Of a stretch of 37,328 bases of DNA, positions 14,647 through 23,800 are shown piece after piece. The notes under the pieces were generated by a model. It saw nothing but the letters and a program-made list of their open reading frames with translations, searched no databases and was not told the origin of the DNA. How positions within the stretch are numbered: position 1 is the first letter of the stretch; every line of letters starts with the position of its first letter. The position numbers were made by a program, and so were the translations under genes. Where the stretch lies: assembly GCA_964413275.1 (NCBI GenBank), contig CAYPSO010000041.1:1-37328 (forward strand). Reading direction: 5' to 3'. This DNA comes from JAABRE01 sp964413275. Lineage in GTDB: Bacteria > Cyanobacteriota > Cyanobacteriia > Cyanobacteriales > JAABRE01.

Positions 14647-15684
14647 TCAAAAGGTAAGTTGCACTACTGAAGCAACAAGGCCTGCACTTGCAGGAATGAG
14701 TGCAATGGAATCCCCTACCTTGAGCTTGCCTTCGGTTTGGGCTAAACTCAATCCGACAGGAATGCTGGCAGAGACCAAGTTACCAAACTGAGGATAGACT
14801 TTGAGATAGATTTTTTCGGCGGGAACACCATATTTGGGCATTTCTTCCTCATAAACCTTTTTAGAGGGTGCATGGGGAAAATACCAAAGGTTTAGCTCTG
14901 TATCTTCAATGGTGTTTTGGATCAATTCGCCTAGACAATCTACACCCGCTTGAAAGAGTTCTCGACCGTAGGAAACAAATCTATAGATGCCATTATGTCC
15001 GATTTTTTCACTAGGTTCAACAAAGTTGGCGTGGCTAGGTAGTGGAATCGTACACATATCAGAGAATTCAGGTTTTGAGGAGTAAGCAAATTCCCAGTCT
15101 TTTTCGCTGGGAATCAAAATTGTAGCCGTTGCAGCTTCACCGATAGTGTACATCGGGAAAGAATATTCTAGCGATCGCAGATCGCGAATTTCCCAATTGT
15201 CATGGAATCCTAGATGAAATTCTCCATTAATGATCATCGCTCTTTTGAATGTCCCCGTTTTTAACATGAGTTGGGCAATGTGAGTGGCTCGAATCCAACT
15301 CATGCAGGCATCGGTAATGTCAAAACAATTTACTCTATTCATGCCACAGGCATGGGCATAAAAATAGGCGTTTGCTGGTTCTAAGAAGCCACGTCCAACA
15401 CCACAATAGATTAATAAATCAATATCTTTCGCTAATAAATTTGCATCCTCAAGGGCATCTTTCATTACTCCGAGGATTAGATCTGAGGCTTTTTCATGGC
15501 TGTTTAGCTCCCGCCAATGACGAGTTTTTGCTCCTGTTTGTCGGAGTAACTTTTCTACGATTTTTAAGTAGGGTAACTTCTTGAGAGCTGAAACACTGGG
15601 GTTACACTTATCAATATAGGTGAGTAGATCGTCATTACTGACTTTCCATGAAGGAACACGATAGGCGACTGATGCAATTTTCAT
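14647..15684 (-). CDS. 3-oxoacyl-ACP synthase III-like / thiolase-superfamily condensing enzyme
   Basis: This 345-residue protein has the FabH-type triad: C127 in TDACMSW, H271 in YFPHAPS and N302 in QFGNLVSAS. The closing glycine-rich stretch is IPASAGLVASVVQL. It is not the housekeeping FabH: the active-site context is DACMSW, and the segment around VGRGFLEPANAYFYAH is unusual. Family options are acyl-ACP/CoA condensation with malonyl-ACP, head-to-head Claisen condensation as in OleA, or acyl transfer. It is the first gene of the cluster, with a good ribosome binding site (AGGAG) before the ATG at 15684, and probably sets the carbon skeleton. No acyl carrier protein or acyl-AMP ligase gene accompanies it, so it probably draws on primary fatty acid metabolism. 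Confidence 0.85.
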   Translation of the reverse strand: MKIASVAYRVPSWKVSNDDLLTYIDKCNPSVSALKKLPYLKIVEKLLRQTGAKTRHWRELNSHEKASDLILGVMKDALEDANLLAKDIDLLIYCGVGRGFLEPANAYFYAHACGMNRVNCFDITDACMSWIRATHIAQLMLKTGTFKRAMIINGEFHLGFHDNWEIRDLRSLEYSFPMYTIGEAATATILIPSEKDWEFAYSSKPEFSDMCTIPLPSHANFVEPSEKIGHNGIYRFVSYGRELFQAGVDCLGELIQNTIEDTELNLWYFPHAPSKKVYEEEMPKYGVPAEKIYLKVYPQFGNLVSASIPVGLSLAQTEGKLKVGDSIALIPASAGLVASVVQLTF

Positions 15685-15801
15685 TGTGTGACTCCTGCTA
15701 ACATTAAGTGATGGACTACTAAATATAATTTAAAAAAATATTTATGTAATTAATCAATTACTATAGGTGATGATTAAAAACCAATAATTAACTTAAATAT
15801 T
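15685..15801. promoter_or_regulatory. Divergent promoter region of the biosynthetic cluster and the GPH transporter
   Basis: 117 AT-rich bases separate the KASIII-like gene (minus) from the symporter gene (plus). They must carry the promoter for the cluster and probably one for the transporter. No specific operator is recognisable. The shared region allows, but does not show, common regulation. Confidence 0.5.
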
Positions 15802-17469
15802 ATGAAAGAAAAGCTTAATTTTACTACGAAATTAGCTTTTGGTGCTGGGGATTTAGGGCCAGCAATTACTGCTAATGTATTAGTATTTTTTCTGTTATAT
15901 TTTTTTACTCAAGTAGCAGGACTTTCGCCTGCTTTGGCGGGAAGTATTTTGATGATTGGAAAAATTTCTGATGCTATTAATGACCCAATTGTAGGTATTT
16001 TAAGCGATCGAACTCGAACTCGTTGGGGTCGTCGTATTCCTTGGATTTTAGTTGGTGCTATTCCTTTTGGAGCAATCTTTTTTTTGCAATGGCTAGTACC
16101 TCATTTTAGCAATAATCAAGCAATTAATGACTGGTTTTTATTTGCTTATTATGTGTTTATAGGTGTTATTTTTAATGTTACCTATACTATTATTAATTTG
16201 CCCTATACTGCCCTGACTCCAGAATTAACTCAAGACTATAATGAACGCACAAGTCTTAATAGTTTTCGTTTTACTTTCTCTATTGGTGGTAGTATTTTTT
16301 CTTTAATTTTAGCTAGAATTATTTTTGCTAGTTATCCTGACGATCCTATTTTACAATATTTAATGCTGGGGGTAATTTGCTCCATAATTGCTGTAATTCC
16401 TACTCTTTGGTGTGCTTTAAGACTCCAAGAAAGAGGAGTACAACCACTTTTAAACTATACTCAAAGAAAAATATTGGGATTCTTTTTAGTTGGTATTGGT
16501 TCAATTTTTATTATTTATAGTGTTTTATTAATTATTCCCTTTACATCATCTTTATTTGAAATTTATTTATCTAAAACTTTAACTATTATTCTTGCTATTA
16601 GTTTAGGTTGTTTACTTACAGTTGCTGGTATTACTTTTATTTTTTCTCATCCTGAAATATATTTAACTCAAAATAAGATTGCGGTTTCTTCGGATGTAGA
16701 GCAAACTGCTAATTTAGCTATATTACAACAAGTTAAAATTGCTTTTTCAAATCGTGCCTTTCTTTATGTAATAGGAATTTATCTTTGTTCTTGGTTAGCC
16801 GTACAATTAACTGCTTCTATCTTGCCTTATTTTGTTGTTAGCTGGATGGGATTACCAAATGAAGTTTTTCCTCAAGTAGCTTTAATGGTACAAGGAAATG
16901 CTTTAATTATGTTATTTTTAGGCAGTTTTTTAAGCCAGAAATTCGGGAAAAAAGCAGTTTATTTCATGGGAAGTAGTTTGTGGATTATTGCCCAAGCTGG
17001 TTTATTTTTCTTACAACCGGGGCAAGTATTTTTGATGTATGTTCTGGCTTTTATTGCTGGTTTTGGTGTTTCTGTAGCATATCTTATTCCTTGGTCTATG
17101 GTACCAGATGTGATCGAATTAGATGAACTCACCACTGGTCAACGTCGAGAGGGAATTTTTTATGGTTTTATGGTTTTGTTACAAAAAATTGGTTTAGCTT
17201 TAGGCTTATTTTTAGTAGGTCAAGCCTTAGAATTAGCTGGTTTTATTGAATCAGAAGCCGGTAAAACTGTTATCCAACAACCTGAAAGTGCTTTATTCGC
17301 TATTCGGATTGCGATTGGGCCTTTACCTACTTTTTTCCTGATAATTGGCTTGATTCTTGCCTATTTTTATCCTATTACCAAAGAAATTCATGCAGACATT
17401 TTGCTTAAATTACAGGAAAGAAAAAGAAATTTTAATAATAATAATAATAACTCACTTGAAGATTCCTGA
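15802..17469 (+). CDS. GPH-family (MelB-like) sugar/cation symporter
   Basis: This 555-residue MFS protein has about twelve membrane helices. It shows the glycoside-pentoside-hexuronide family signatures at the start (KLAFGAGDLGPAI, ISDAINDPIVGILSDRTRTRWGRRIPWI), with the Asp residues that bind the coupling cation in this family. VPDVIELDELTTGQRREGIFYG near residue 435 is also family-typical. Members import sugars with Na+, H+ or Li+. The region around residues 220-290 contains two additional hydrophobic stretches. The C-terminus has a run of Asn (NNNNNN) from an AAT/AAC repeat near 17433-17451. It is divergent from the biosynthetic cluster; a role in exporting its product is conceivable but not the default reading. 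Confidence 0.85.
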   Translation: MKEKLNFTTKLAFGAGDLGPAITANVLVFFLLYFFTQVAGLSPALAGSILMIGKISDAINDPIVGILSDRTRTRWGRRIPWILVGAIPFGAIFFLQWLVPHFSNNQAINDWFLFAYYVFIGVIFNVTYTIINLPYTALTPELTQDYNERTSLNSFRFTFSIGGSIFSLILARIIFASYPDDPILQYLMLGVICSIIAVIPTLWCALRLQERGVQPLLNYTQRKILGFFLVGIGSIFIIYSVLLIIPFTSSLFEIYLSKTLTIILAISLGCLLTVAGITFIFSHPEIYLTQNKIAVSSDVEQTANLAILQQVKIAFSNRAFLYVIGIYLCSWLAVQLTASILPYFVVSWMGLPNEVFPQVALMVQGNALIMLFLGSFLSQKFGKKAVYFMGSSLWIIAQAGLFFLQPGQVFLMYVLAFIAGFGVSVAYLIPWSMVPDVIELDELTTGQRREGIFYGFMVLLQKIGLALGLFLVGQALELAGFIESEAGKTVIQQPESALFAIRIAIGPLPTFFLIIGLILAYFYPITKEIHADILLKLQERKRNFNNNNNNSLEDS

Positions 17470-17497
17470 ATACTGACTACTGACTCCTTTGACTCCT

Positions 17498-18790
17498 TTA
17501 CATAATATGTTTTAAACAAGATACATCTGCTTTACCAAAATTAGTGCTAAAGGCTACATTAAGGTTTTCCATTGCTCTAACTAACCAAGGAACACCATCT
17601 TTAGTAAAAGATTCATAATGTTTAAATAATAAAGAAAATTTCTTTTCTAAAAAAGGTTTCAATTTCTGACAAGAAAGAACTATTTTTAATAGTAAGCCAA
17701 TGGTACAAGCAGCACCCATATTAGTAATCATATCTACAAAAACATAATGTTGCATATTATGTTCATTTTCTACTACCAAATAGTTTAATAATTGGCTAGA
17801 AGTTCGCAGTTGCAAAAACTCATCTGGTTTTTGTAAGTTAGATTGAGTCATCATGCCTTTAATATTGTTATAAAGCTTATTATTAAAACTAACTTTACCG
17901 TAATTAGGATTTACACCAGAAGATATATATTCATACAAACTATCTTTATAGGATTTATATGATGGCAAATCACTGGCATGATTGACAAATTTTCTTGATA
18001 ATTCTTTATAGGTATAACCGCCTTCAGCTTTACCCGTAAAAGTTTTTAAAGCTTTTCCTAATTCTTTATCTGTTAATAAAGTAGGATTTTCTACTTTTTG
18101 AATAATTTGTTGAGGAACAACTAATCCTTGATTTTGTTTATTTTTTAATTGAGCTAAACGCACCTGATAAGTAACATAATGAGAAATATCAACTTCAAAT
18201 TTCTTTTCACTTTGAGCTTTCATTCTCCTTACTGTTTTACGTTGTTGTTCATTAGTATCATCAGTCATTAAACAATGATCGTATAGATAAGGATAACGAT
18301 TAATTAATTCCCCCACAGAAGTAACAATTTCTTCCTTTTTCTGTTGATTCTCACTAACTATTCTTGCTAATCTATCTAAAGAATAGTATTGCTCTGTAGT
18401 TACAAAATCCCTTACTAATAATCTTAGTTTTCTGGAAGTTCTATTAGCTGTAATTCTAGGAGGATGAAGTTGTTTAAATAAGTGAACTAAATCAGGAATA
18501 TATTTTTGATTTTCAGGATTGAGTTGCCAACTATTAACTAATATATGACAACAACGATTTAAAATAAATTTAAAATCACGATCTACATTGCGATAACTGA
18601 CTATATTTTCTAAAGCCTCTCTTATATTATCGTTACGAGTTATCCCGCCTTCTATGAATAAGTGGCGAAAAAGTTCAATGACTTCTGACGGATTTAGTTG
18701 TTGTACGCATTCAAGTAAATGATCGTAGAGCTTTTGCTCTTCTGCTGAGATATTTTCAATATTATTGTTGTTTAAGGCAGAAACAATCAT
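17498..18790 (-). CDS. Conserved cyanobacterial-type protein of unknown function
   Basis: I do not recognise a named domain in this 430-residue protein. It looks soluble, mostly helical and basic. Segments include AEEQKLYDHLLECVQQLNPSE, LVHLFKQLHPPRITANRTSR, ELINRYPYLYDHCLM, RRMKAQSEKKFEVDISHY and LTDKELGKALKTF. Late in the protein, VFVDMITNMGAACTIGLLLK could be a buried helix. It starts with ATG at 18790, and the reading frame is long and clean, so it is surely a gene. It converges on the symporter gene, with 28 bases between the stops. A perfect 9-bp hairpin lies in its leader (18858-18884). Function cannot be inferred from neighbours. Confidence 0.75.
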   Translation of the reverse strand: MIVSALNNNNIENISAEEQKLYDHLLECVQQLNPSEVIELFRHLFIEGGITRNDNIREALENIVSYRNVDRDFKFILNRCCHILVNSWQLNPENQKYIPDLVHLFKQLHPPRITANRTSRKLRLLVRDFVTTEQYYSLDRLARIVSENQQKKEEIVTSVGELINRYPYLYDHCLMTDDTNEQQRKTVRRMKAQSEKKFEVDISHYVTYQVRLAQLKNKQNQGLVVPQQIIQKVENPTLLTDKELGKALKTFTGKAEGGYTYKELSRKFVNHASDLPSYKSYKDSLYEYISSGVNPNYGKVSFNNKLYNNIKGMMTQSNLQKPDEFLQLRTSSQLLNYLVVENEHNMQHYVFVDMITNMGAACTIGLLLKIVLSCQKLKPFLEKKFSLLFKHYESFTKDGVPWLVRAMENLNVAFSTNFGKADVSCLKHIM

Positions 18791-19091
18791 AATAAATCCG
18801 CCATCCTTATAGTAATTTTATTAATAGATAAATAATTTATGGAATTATAGACTTTAAAAACCAAGAATGGGTAAATCTTGGTTTAATCTTTACATATTCA
18901 CTTTAACTTAACTAAATGACTATTTTATGTAAAAATCATAAGTATGAAGAAGTAAGAACTATTTTTTAACAGTTTCCTTCTCTACCCTTATCTTAACCAA
19001 AAACAATCAAGTCAGATGTGACTTTTATCACATAATTTTGTGAACTTTTCCACCTACTAAACCTCATTATTTAATATTTTAAAGAATATTT
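18791..19091. other. Divergent spacer between the unknown gene and murF, with a leader hairpin
   Basis: 301 AT-rich bases that must hold both promoters. The only structure I see is a perfect stem, AAACCAAGA (18858-18866) with TCTTGGTTT (18876-18884), nine-base loop, 74-100 bases upstream of the minus-strand gene. It lacks a long T-run on the minus strand, so it is more likely an operator or leader structure than a terminator. Confidence 0.45.
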
Positions 19092-20444
19092 ATGGTTTTG
19101 ACAACTACTTTAAATGAAATTAAAAAAATTACAGCATCTGTTGATTCTTATATTCCTAATGGCTCTTTGACCTCAAGAGTTACAGGAATTACTACTGATA
19201 CTCGCACTTTAGAAAAAGGAAATATATTTGTAGCACTAAAAGGAGAAAAGTTTGACGGACATAATTTCATTGATATGGCAATTAATCGAGGTGCAAGTGC
19301 CTTAGTAATTTCCGATCCTACTATGTTTAATTCAACTTTAAAATGTCCGCAATTTTACGTAGATGATACCCTAGTTGCCTATCAAAAAATAGCTAATTGG
19401 TGGCGCAAACAGTTATCTATCCCTATTATTGGAATTACAGGCTCGGTGGGCAAAACTACGACTAAGGAATTAATTAGTGGTGTTTTAGCTACCCAAGGGA
19501 AGGTACTTAAAACTGTTGCTAATTACAACAATGAAATTGGTGTTCCTAAAACCCTCTTATCAATTTCCCCTGATGATGATTTTGCGGTAGTAGAAATGGC
19601 GATGCGGGGTAGAGGTGAAATTGCTTTACTCGCTCAAATCGCCGAGCCAACAATTGGGGTAATAACTAATGTAGGCACGGCACATATTGGCAGATTAGGC
19701 TCTGAGGAAGCAATTGCTGAGGCTAAATGCGAATTGTTAGCTAATATGCCCAAGGAGAGTATTGCTGTTTTAAATCACGATAATTCTCTTTTAATGGCAA
19801 CTGCTCCTAGATTTTGGCAAGGAGAAACTATTACCTATGGTTTAGAAGGAGGAGATTTACAAGGGGAAATAATTGATTTTGAAACAATGAAAGTAGAAGG
19901 AATTAATTTTAAATTACCATTACTCGGTAGGCATAATGCCTTAAATTATTTAGCGGCATTGGCAGTCGGAAAAATATTAGGAATAGAGCTTAAAAGTTTA
20001 AGTGATGGTATTACAATTAATATGCCTCAAGGACGCTCTCAACGTTATAAAATTGGTGAAGATATTGTTATTTTAGATGAGACTTATAACGCTGGTAAAG
20101 AATCCATGATTGCTGCTTTGGAGTTACTAAAAGAAACTGTGGGAGAGCGCAAAATAGCAGTTTTAGGAACTATGAAAGAATTAGGAGAGCAATCGCCTCA
20201 ATTACATTATGAAGTGGGAAAAAAGGTTAAAGAACTTAATTTAGATTATTTATTTGTTTTAATTGATGATGAAGAAGCAGAAAATATTGTAAAGGGGGCA
20301 GATGGTGTTAAAACTGAATGTTTTACTACCCATGATGAATTAATCCAAAGGTTAAAAGAAATTATAACTAAAGGCGATCGCATTCTATTTAAAGCTTCTA
20401 ATTCTGTAGGATTAAATAAGGTAGTAAAGGGTTTAATTGATTAA
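19092..20444 (+). CDS. murF: UDP-N-acetylmuramoyl-tripeptide--D-alanyl-D-alanine ligase
   Basis: MurF adds D-Ala-D-Ala to UDP-MurNAc-tripeptide in the last cytoplasmic step of peptidoglycan precursor synthesis. The 450-residue protein shows the Mur ligase order. The N-terminal UDP-binding domain has GITTDTRTLEKGNIFVALKGEKFDGH (split over 19180-19260), and the ATP-binding loop is GITGSVGKTTTKELI near residue 115. The central motif is VANYNNEIGVP with VVEMAMRGRGEI and TNVGTAHIGRLGS. The C-terminal domain has ILDETYNAGKESM and AVLGTMKELG. It is full-length. The antitoxin-like gene that follows begins about 46 bases after the stop and may share the transcript. Confidence 0.95.
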   Translation: MVLTTTLNEIKKITASVDSYIPNGSLTSRVTGITTDTRTLEKGNIFVALKGEKFDGHNFIDMAINRGASALVISDPTMFNSTLKCPQFYVDDTLVAYQKIANWWRKQLSIPIIGITGSVGKTTTKELISGVLATQGKVLKTVANYNNEIGVPKTLLSISPDDDFAVVEMAMRGRGEIALLAQIAEPTIGVITNVGTAHIGRLGSEEAIAEAKCELLANMPKESIAVLNHDNSLLMATAPRFWQGETITYGLEGGDLQGEIIDFETMKVEGINFKLPLLGRHNALNYLAALAVGKILGIELKSLSDGITINMPQGRSQRYKIGEDIVILDETYNAGKESMIAALELLKETVGERKIAVLGTMKELGEQSPQLHYEVGKKVKELNLDYLFVLIDDEEAENIVKGADGVKTECFTTHDELIQRLKEIITKGDRILFKASNSVGLNKVVKGLID

Positions 20445-20490
20445 AATTTTAGAATTAATAATGAATAATTACAACGAGGAAATCAATAAA

Positions 20491-20802
20491 ATGGAAAAAC
20501 TAACAGCTACTAATGCCCAAAAAGATTTAATTAATCTAGTGAAATTAGTTACAGAAGAAAACCAAATTTATGAAATAGAAATTAGTAACGCTTCTGCTAT
20601 CTTAATTTCTCAAAAAAACTATGAAAGCTTACAAGAAACCCTAGAATTACTTTCAATCCCTGGATTAAGAGAAAGTTTACAAAAATCTCTTCAACAAATA
20701 ACCAATAATGAAACTTACTCCTTAGATGAAGTCTTGGGAGATGTTGATTCAGAAACTAATCTACATTCACCGCGCCAAAACTCATTATGGAGAATAAAAT
20801 AA
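20491..20802 (+). CDS. Orphan Phd/YefM-type antitoxin-like protein
   Basis: I place the start at ATG 20491 (103 residues). It follows GAGGA at 20476-20480, whereas longer versions begin with a TTG at 20437 inside murF or an ATG at 20461 without a good ribosome binding site. The sequence MEKLTATNAQKDLINLVKLV with EIEISNASAILISQKNYESLQETLELL matches Phd/YefM proteins, which fold as small DNA-binding dimers that autoregulate toxin-antitoxin operons. The usual ending is SLDEVLGD; here twenty extra residues (to NSLWRIK) follow and run into the start of the cobN frame. No toxin gene follows. The gene sits exactly where the 5' part of cobN should be, so it may be part of a rearrangement that removed that part. 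Confidence 0.7.
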   Translation: MEKLTATNAQKDLINLVKLVTEENQIYEIEISNASAILISQKNYESLQETLELLSIPGLRESLQKSLQQITNNETYSLDEVLGDVDSETNLHSPRQNSLWRIK

Positions 20803-23800
20803 ATTTTACTGTAGGGTTAGCCACACCTAACCAAGCTTTAATAAATAATAATAAAATGACCGATCGCAATCAAGTAGCAATTTTATTTTATCGAGCTCAT
20901 TATTTAGCAGGAAATACTAAACCTATTGATGCTATTTGTGAAGCTTTAACTAAACGTAATTTATCTCCATTACCTATTTTTGTTTCTTCTCTTAGAGATA
21001 CTGAAGTACAAATTGAATTATTATCTTTAGTTAAAAATTCACAAATTATTCTTAACACTACCAGTTTTTCTTTAGGAAATATTGGAGATGACCATGAGAC
21101 AAAATTATGGCAAGAAATTAATGTTCCTATTTTACAAGTAATTTTTAGTGGTAGTACCCAAGAACAATGGCAATCTAGTTTTCAAGGGTTAACTCCTAGA
21201 GATGTAGCCATGAATGTTGCACTGCCTGAAGTTGACGGCAGAATTATTACCCGTGCTGTCTCTTTTAAATCAGTAGAAAACTGGAATAATACTTTAGAAA
21301 CTCAGGTAGTTATTTATCAACCAGATAGAGAAAGAATTAATTTTATTGCTGATTTAACTGCTAATTGGTTAAAATTAATTAATACATCAATAAATGAACG
21401 TAAAATTGCTCTTATTTTAGCTAATTATCCGAATAAAAATGCTCGTTTAGCTAATGGTGTTGGTTTAGATACTCCTGCTAGTTGTATTAATATCCTTAAA
21501 GCTTTAAAACAATCTGGTTATTTAGTTGAAAATATTCCTAAAAATGGAGATGAGTTAATTAATATTTTAACTTCAGGATTTACCTATGATGATGATTTTA
21601 CTAATAATTTAAGTAATAATTATTTATCTTGCCATGAATATCAGCGATACTATCAACAATTACCTGAAAAAGTACAAACCGAAATTAATCAAAGATGGGG
21701 GAAATATGACTTACCAGAAAAATTTCCTATCGCCGGAATTAATTTAGGTAATATATTTGTCGGCATCCAACCGCCAAGGGGGTATGAAATCGATCCAAGT
21801 TTAAATTATCATGCTCCTGATTTAGAACCTACTCCTCAATATTTAGCTTATTATTATTGGCTGAGAAATAATTTTCAGGCTCAAGCATTTGTTCATGTTG
21901 GTAAGCATGGAAATTTAGAATGGCTGCCGGGTAAAAGTATTGCTTTATCTCCTAATTGTTATCCTGAAATTACTTTAGGAGCAATGCCTAATTTTTATCC
22001 TTTTATTGTTAACGATCCGGGGGAAGGAAGTCAAGCAAAAAGGCGATCGCAAGCGGTAATTATTGACCATTTAACTCCTCCTTTAACCAGAGCAGAATTA
22101 TATGGTGGTTTACAGAAAATTGAAGGTTTAATTGATGAGTATTATGAAGCACAAACTTTAGACCCAACTAGGTTGAAAATTATAGGCGATCGCATTTTAA
22201 AAATAGTGCAAAAATCCCAATTAAATCAAGATTTAGGTATCGAAACCATAAGTAAAGATAATCTCAGAGAATTTTTAATAGTAGTCGATGGTTATTTATG
22301 TGAAATTAAAGAAGCACAAATAAGAGATGGTTTACATATATTTGGACAATTACCAGAAGCTAGACAATTGCGAGATTTAATAATTGCGATCGCCCGTCAT
22401 CCTGATAGAAATAGAATTGGTTTAACTACAGCAATTGCTGCCTATTATGGGTTAGATATTAATCCTTTAATTGATTCACCCCTAAATTCCTTTGAAAAAG
22501 CGAATAAATTATTTAATAAATGTCGTAATATAGGAGATGTAATCGAAATTTTAGAAGAAAAAGCAGCCGAATTAGTAGAGAAAATTCTTAATCAAGAAGA
22601 AATAATAATTAATCATGTTCCATTAGAAAAAGAGATAAATTGGATTAAAAAGATATTACTACCAAAATTAAAGCAGACAGACCAAGAAATAACTAATTTA
22701 CTAACAGGATTAGATGGTAAATATATTCCCAGTGGTGCAGCCGGAGCACCAACTAGAGGCAGGGCAGATGTATTACCCACAGGACGTAATTTTTATTCCG
22801 TTGATATTAGAGCCATACCCACCGAAACCGCCTGGGATGTGGGCAGAAAAGCAGCAGAGGTAGTAGTAGAAAGATATACTCAGGAAAATGGCGAATATCC
22901 TAAAACCTTGGCTATATCCGTTTGGGGTACTTCAACCATGCGCACGGGAGGCGATGATATAGCTCAAGTGTTGGCATTGCTAGGGGTACAACCTGTTTGG
23001 GATGGTGTTTCAAGACGAGTAATTGATTTTGAAATCTTGCCTTTATCTATCTTAGGAAGGCCGAGGGTAGATGTTACCTTGAGAATATCCGGTTTTTTTC
23101 GGGATAGTTTTCCGAATTTAATAGATTTAGTCAATCAGTCTATCGCATCTGTATCACAATTAGATGAATCTCCAGAGGATAACCCCCTAGCAGCACAGGT
23201 AAAAGTAGAAACAGCCTATTGGCAACAACAGGGCTTGACGGAAATACAGGCTCAAGAGCGATCGCAATATCGGATTTTTGGTTCAAAACCCGGTGCTTAT
23301 GGTGCGGGATTGCAGGGTTTAATTGAAGCTCAAAATTGGAATACAGACCAAGATTTAGCCCAAGCTTACATAAACTGGAGTAGTTACGCCTATAATGGCA
23401 AAAAAGAAGGTATTTCTGCCCCAGAAGCTTTTAAAAACCGATTAGAACAATTACAAGTAGTCCTGCACAACCAAGATAATCGGGAGCATGATTTACTAGA
23501 CTCCGATGATTATTATCAATTTCAGGGGGGTTTAACTGTGGCTGTGCGTGCTTTGACGGGGAAAAATCCTCAAACCTATTTCGGTGATAATTCCATTCCG
23601 GCTAACCCTAAAGTGAAGCATTTACAAGAAGAAATAGCTAAAGTCTATCGCTCTAGGGTGATTAATCCGAAATGGATAGAAGGAGTAATGCGACACGGAT
23701 ATAAAGGCGCATTTGAAATGAGTGCTACGGTGGATTATTTATTTGCTTATGATGCGACTACCAATTGTGTGAAAGATTATATGTATGAAGGGGTAGCAGA

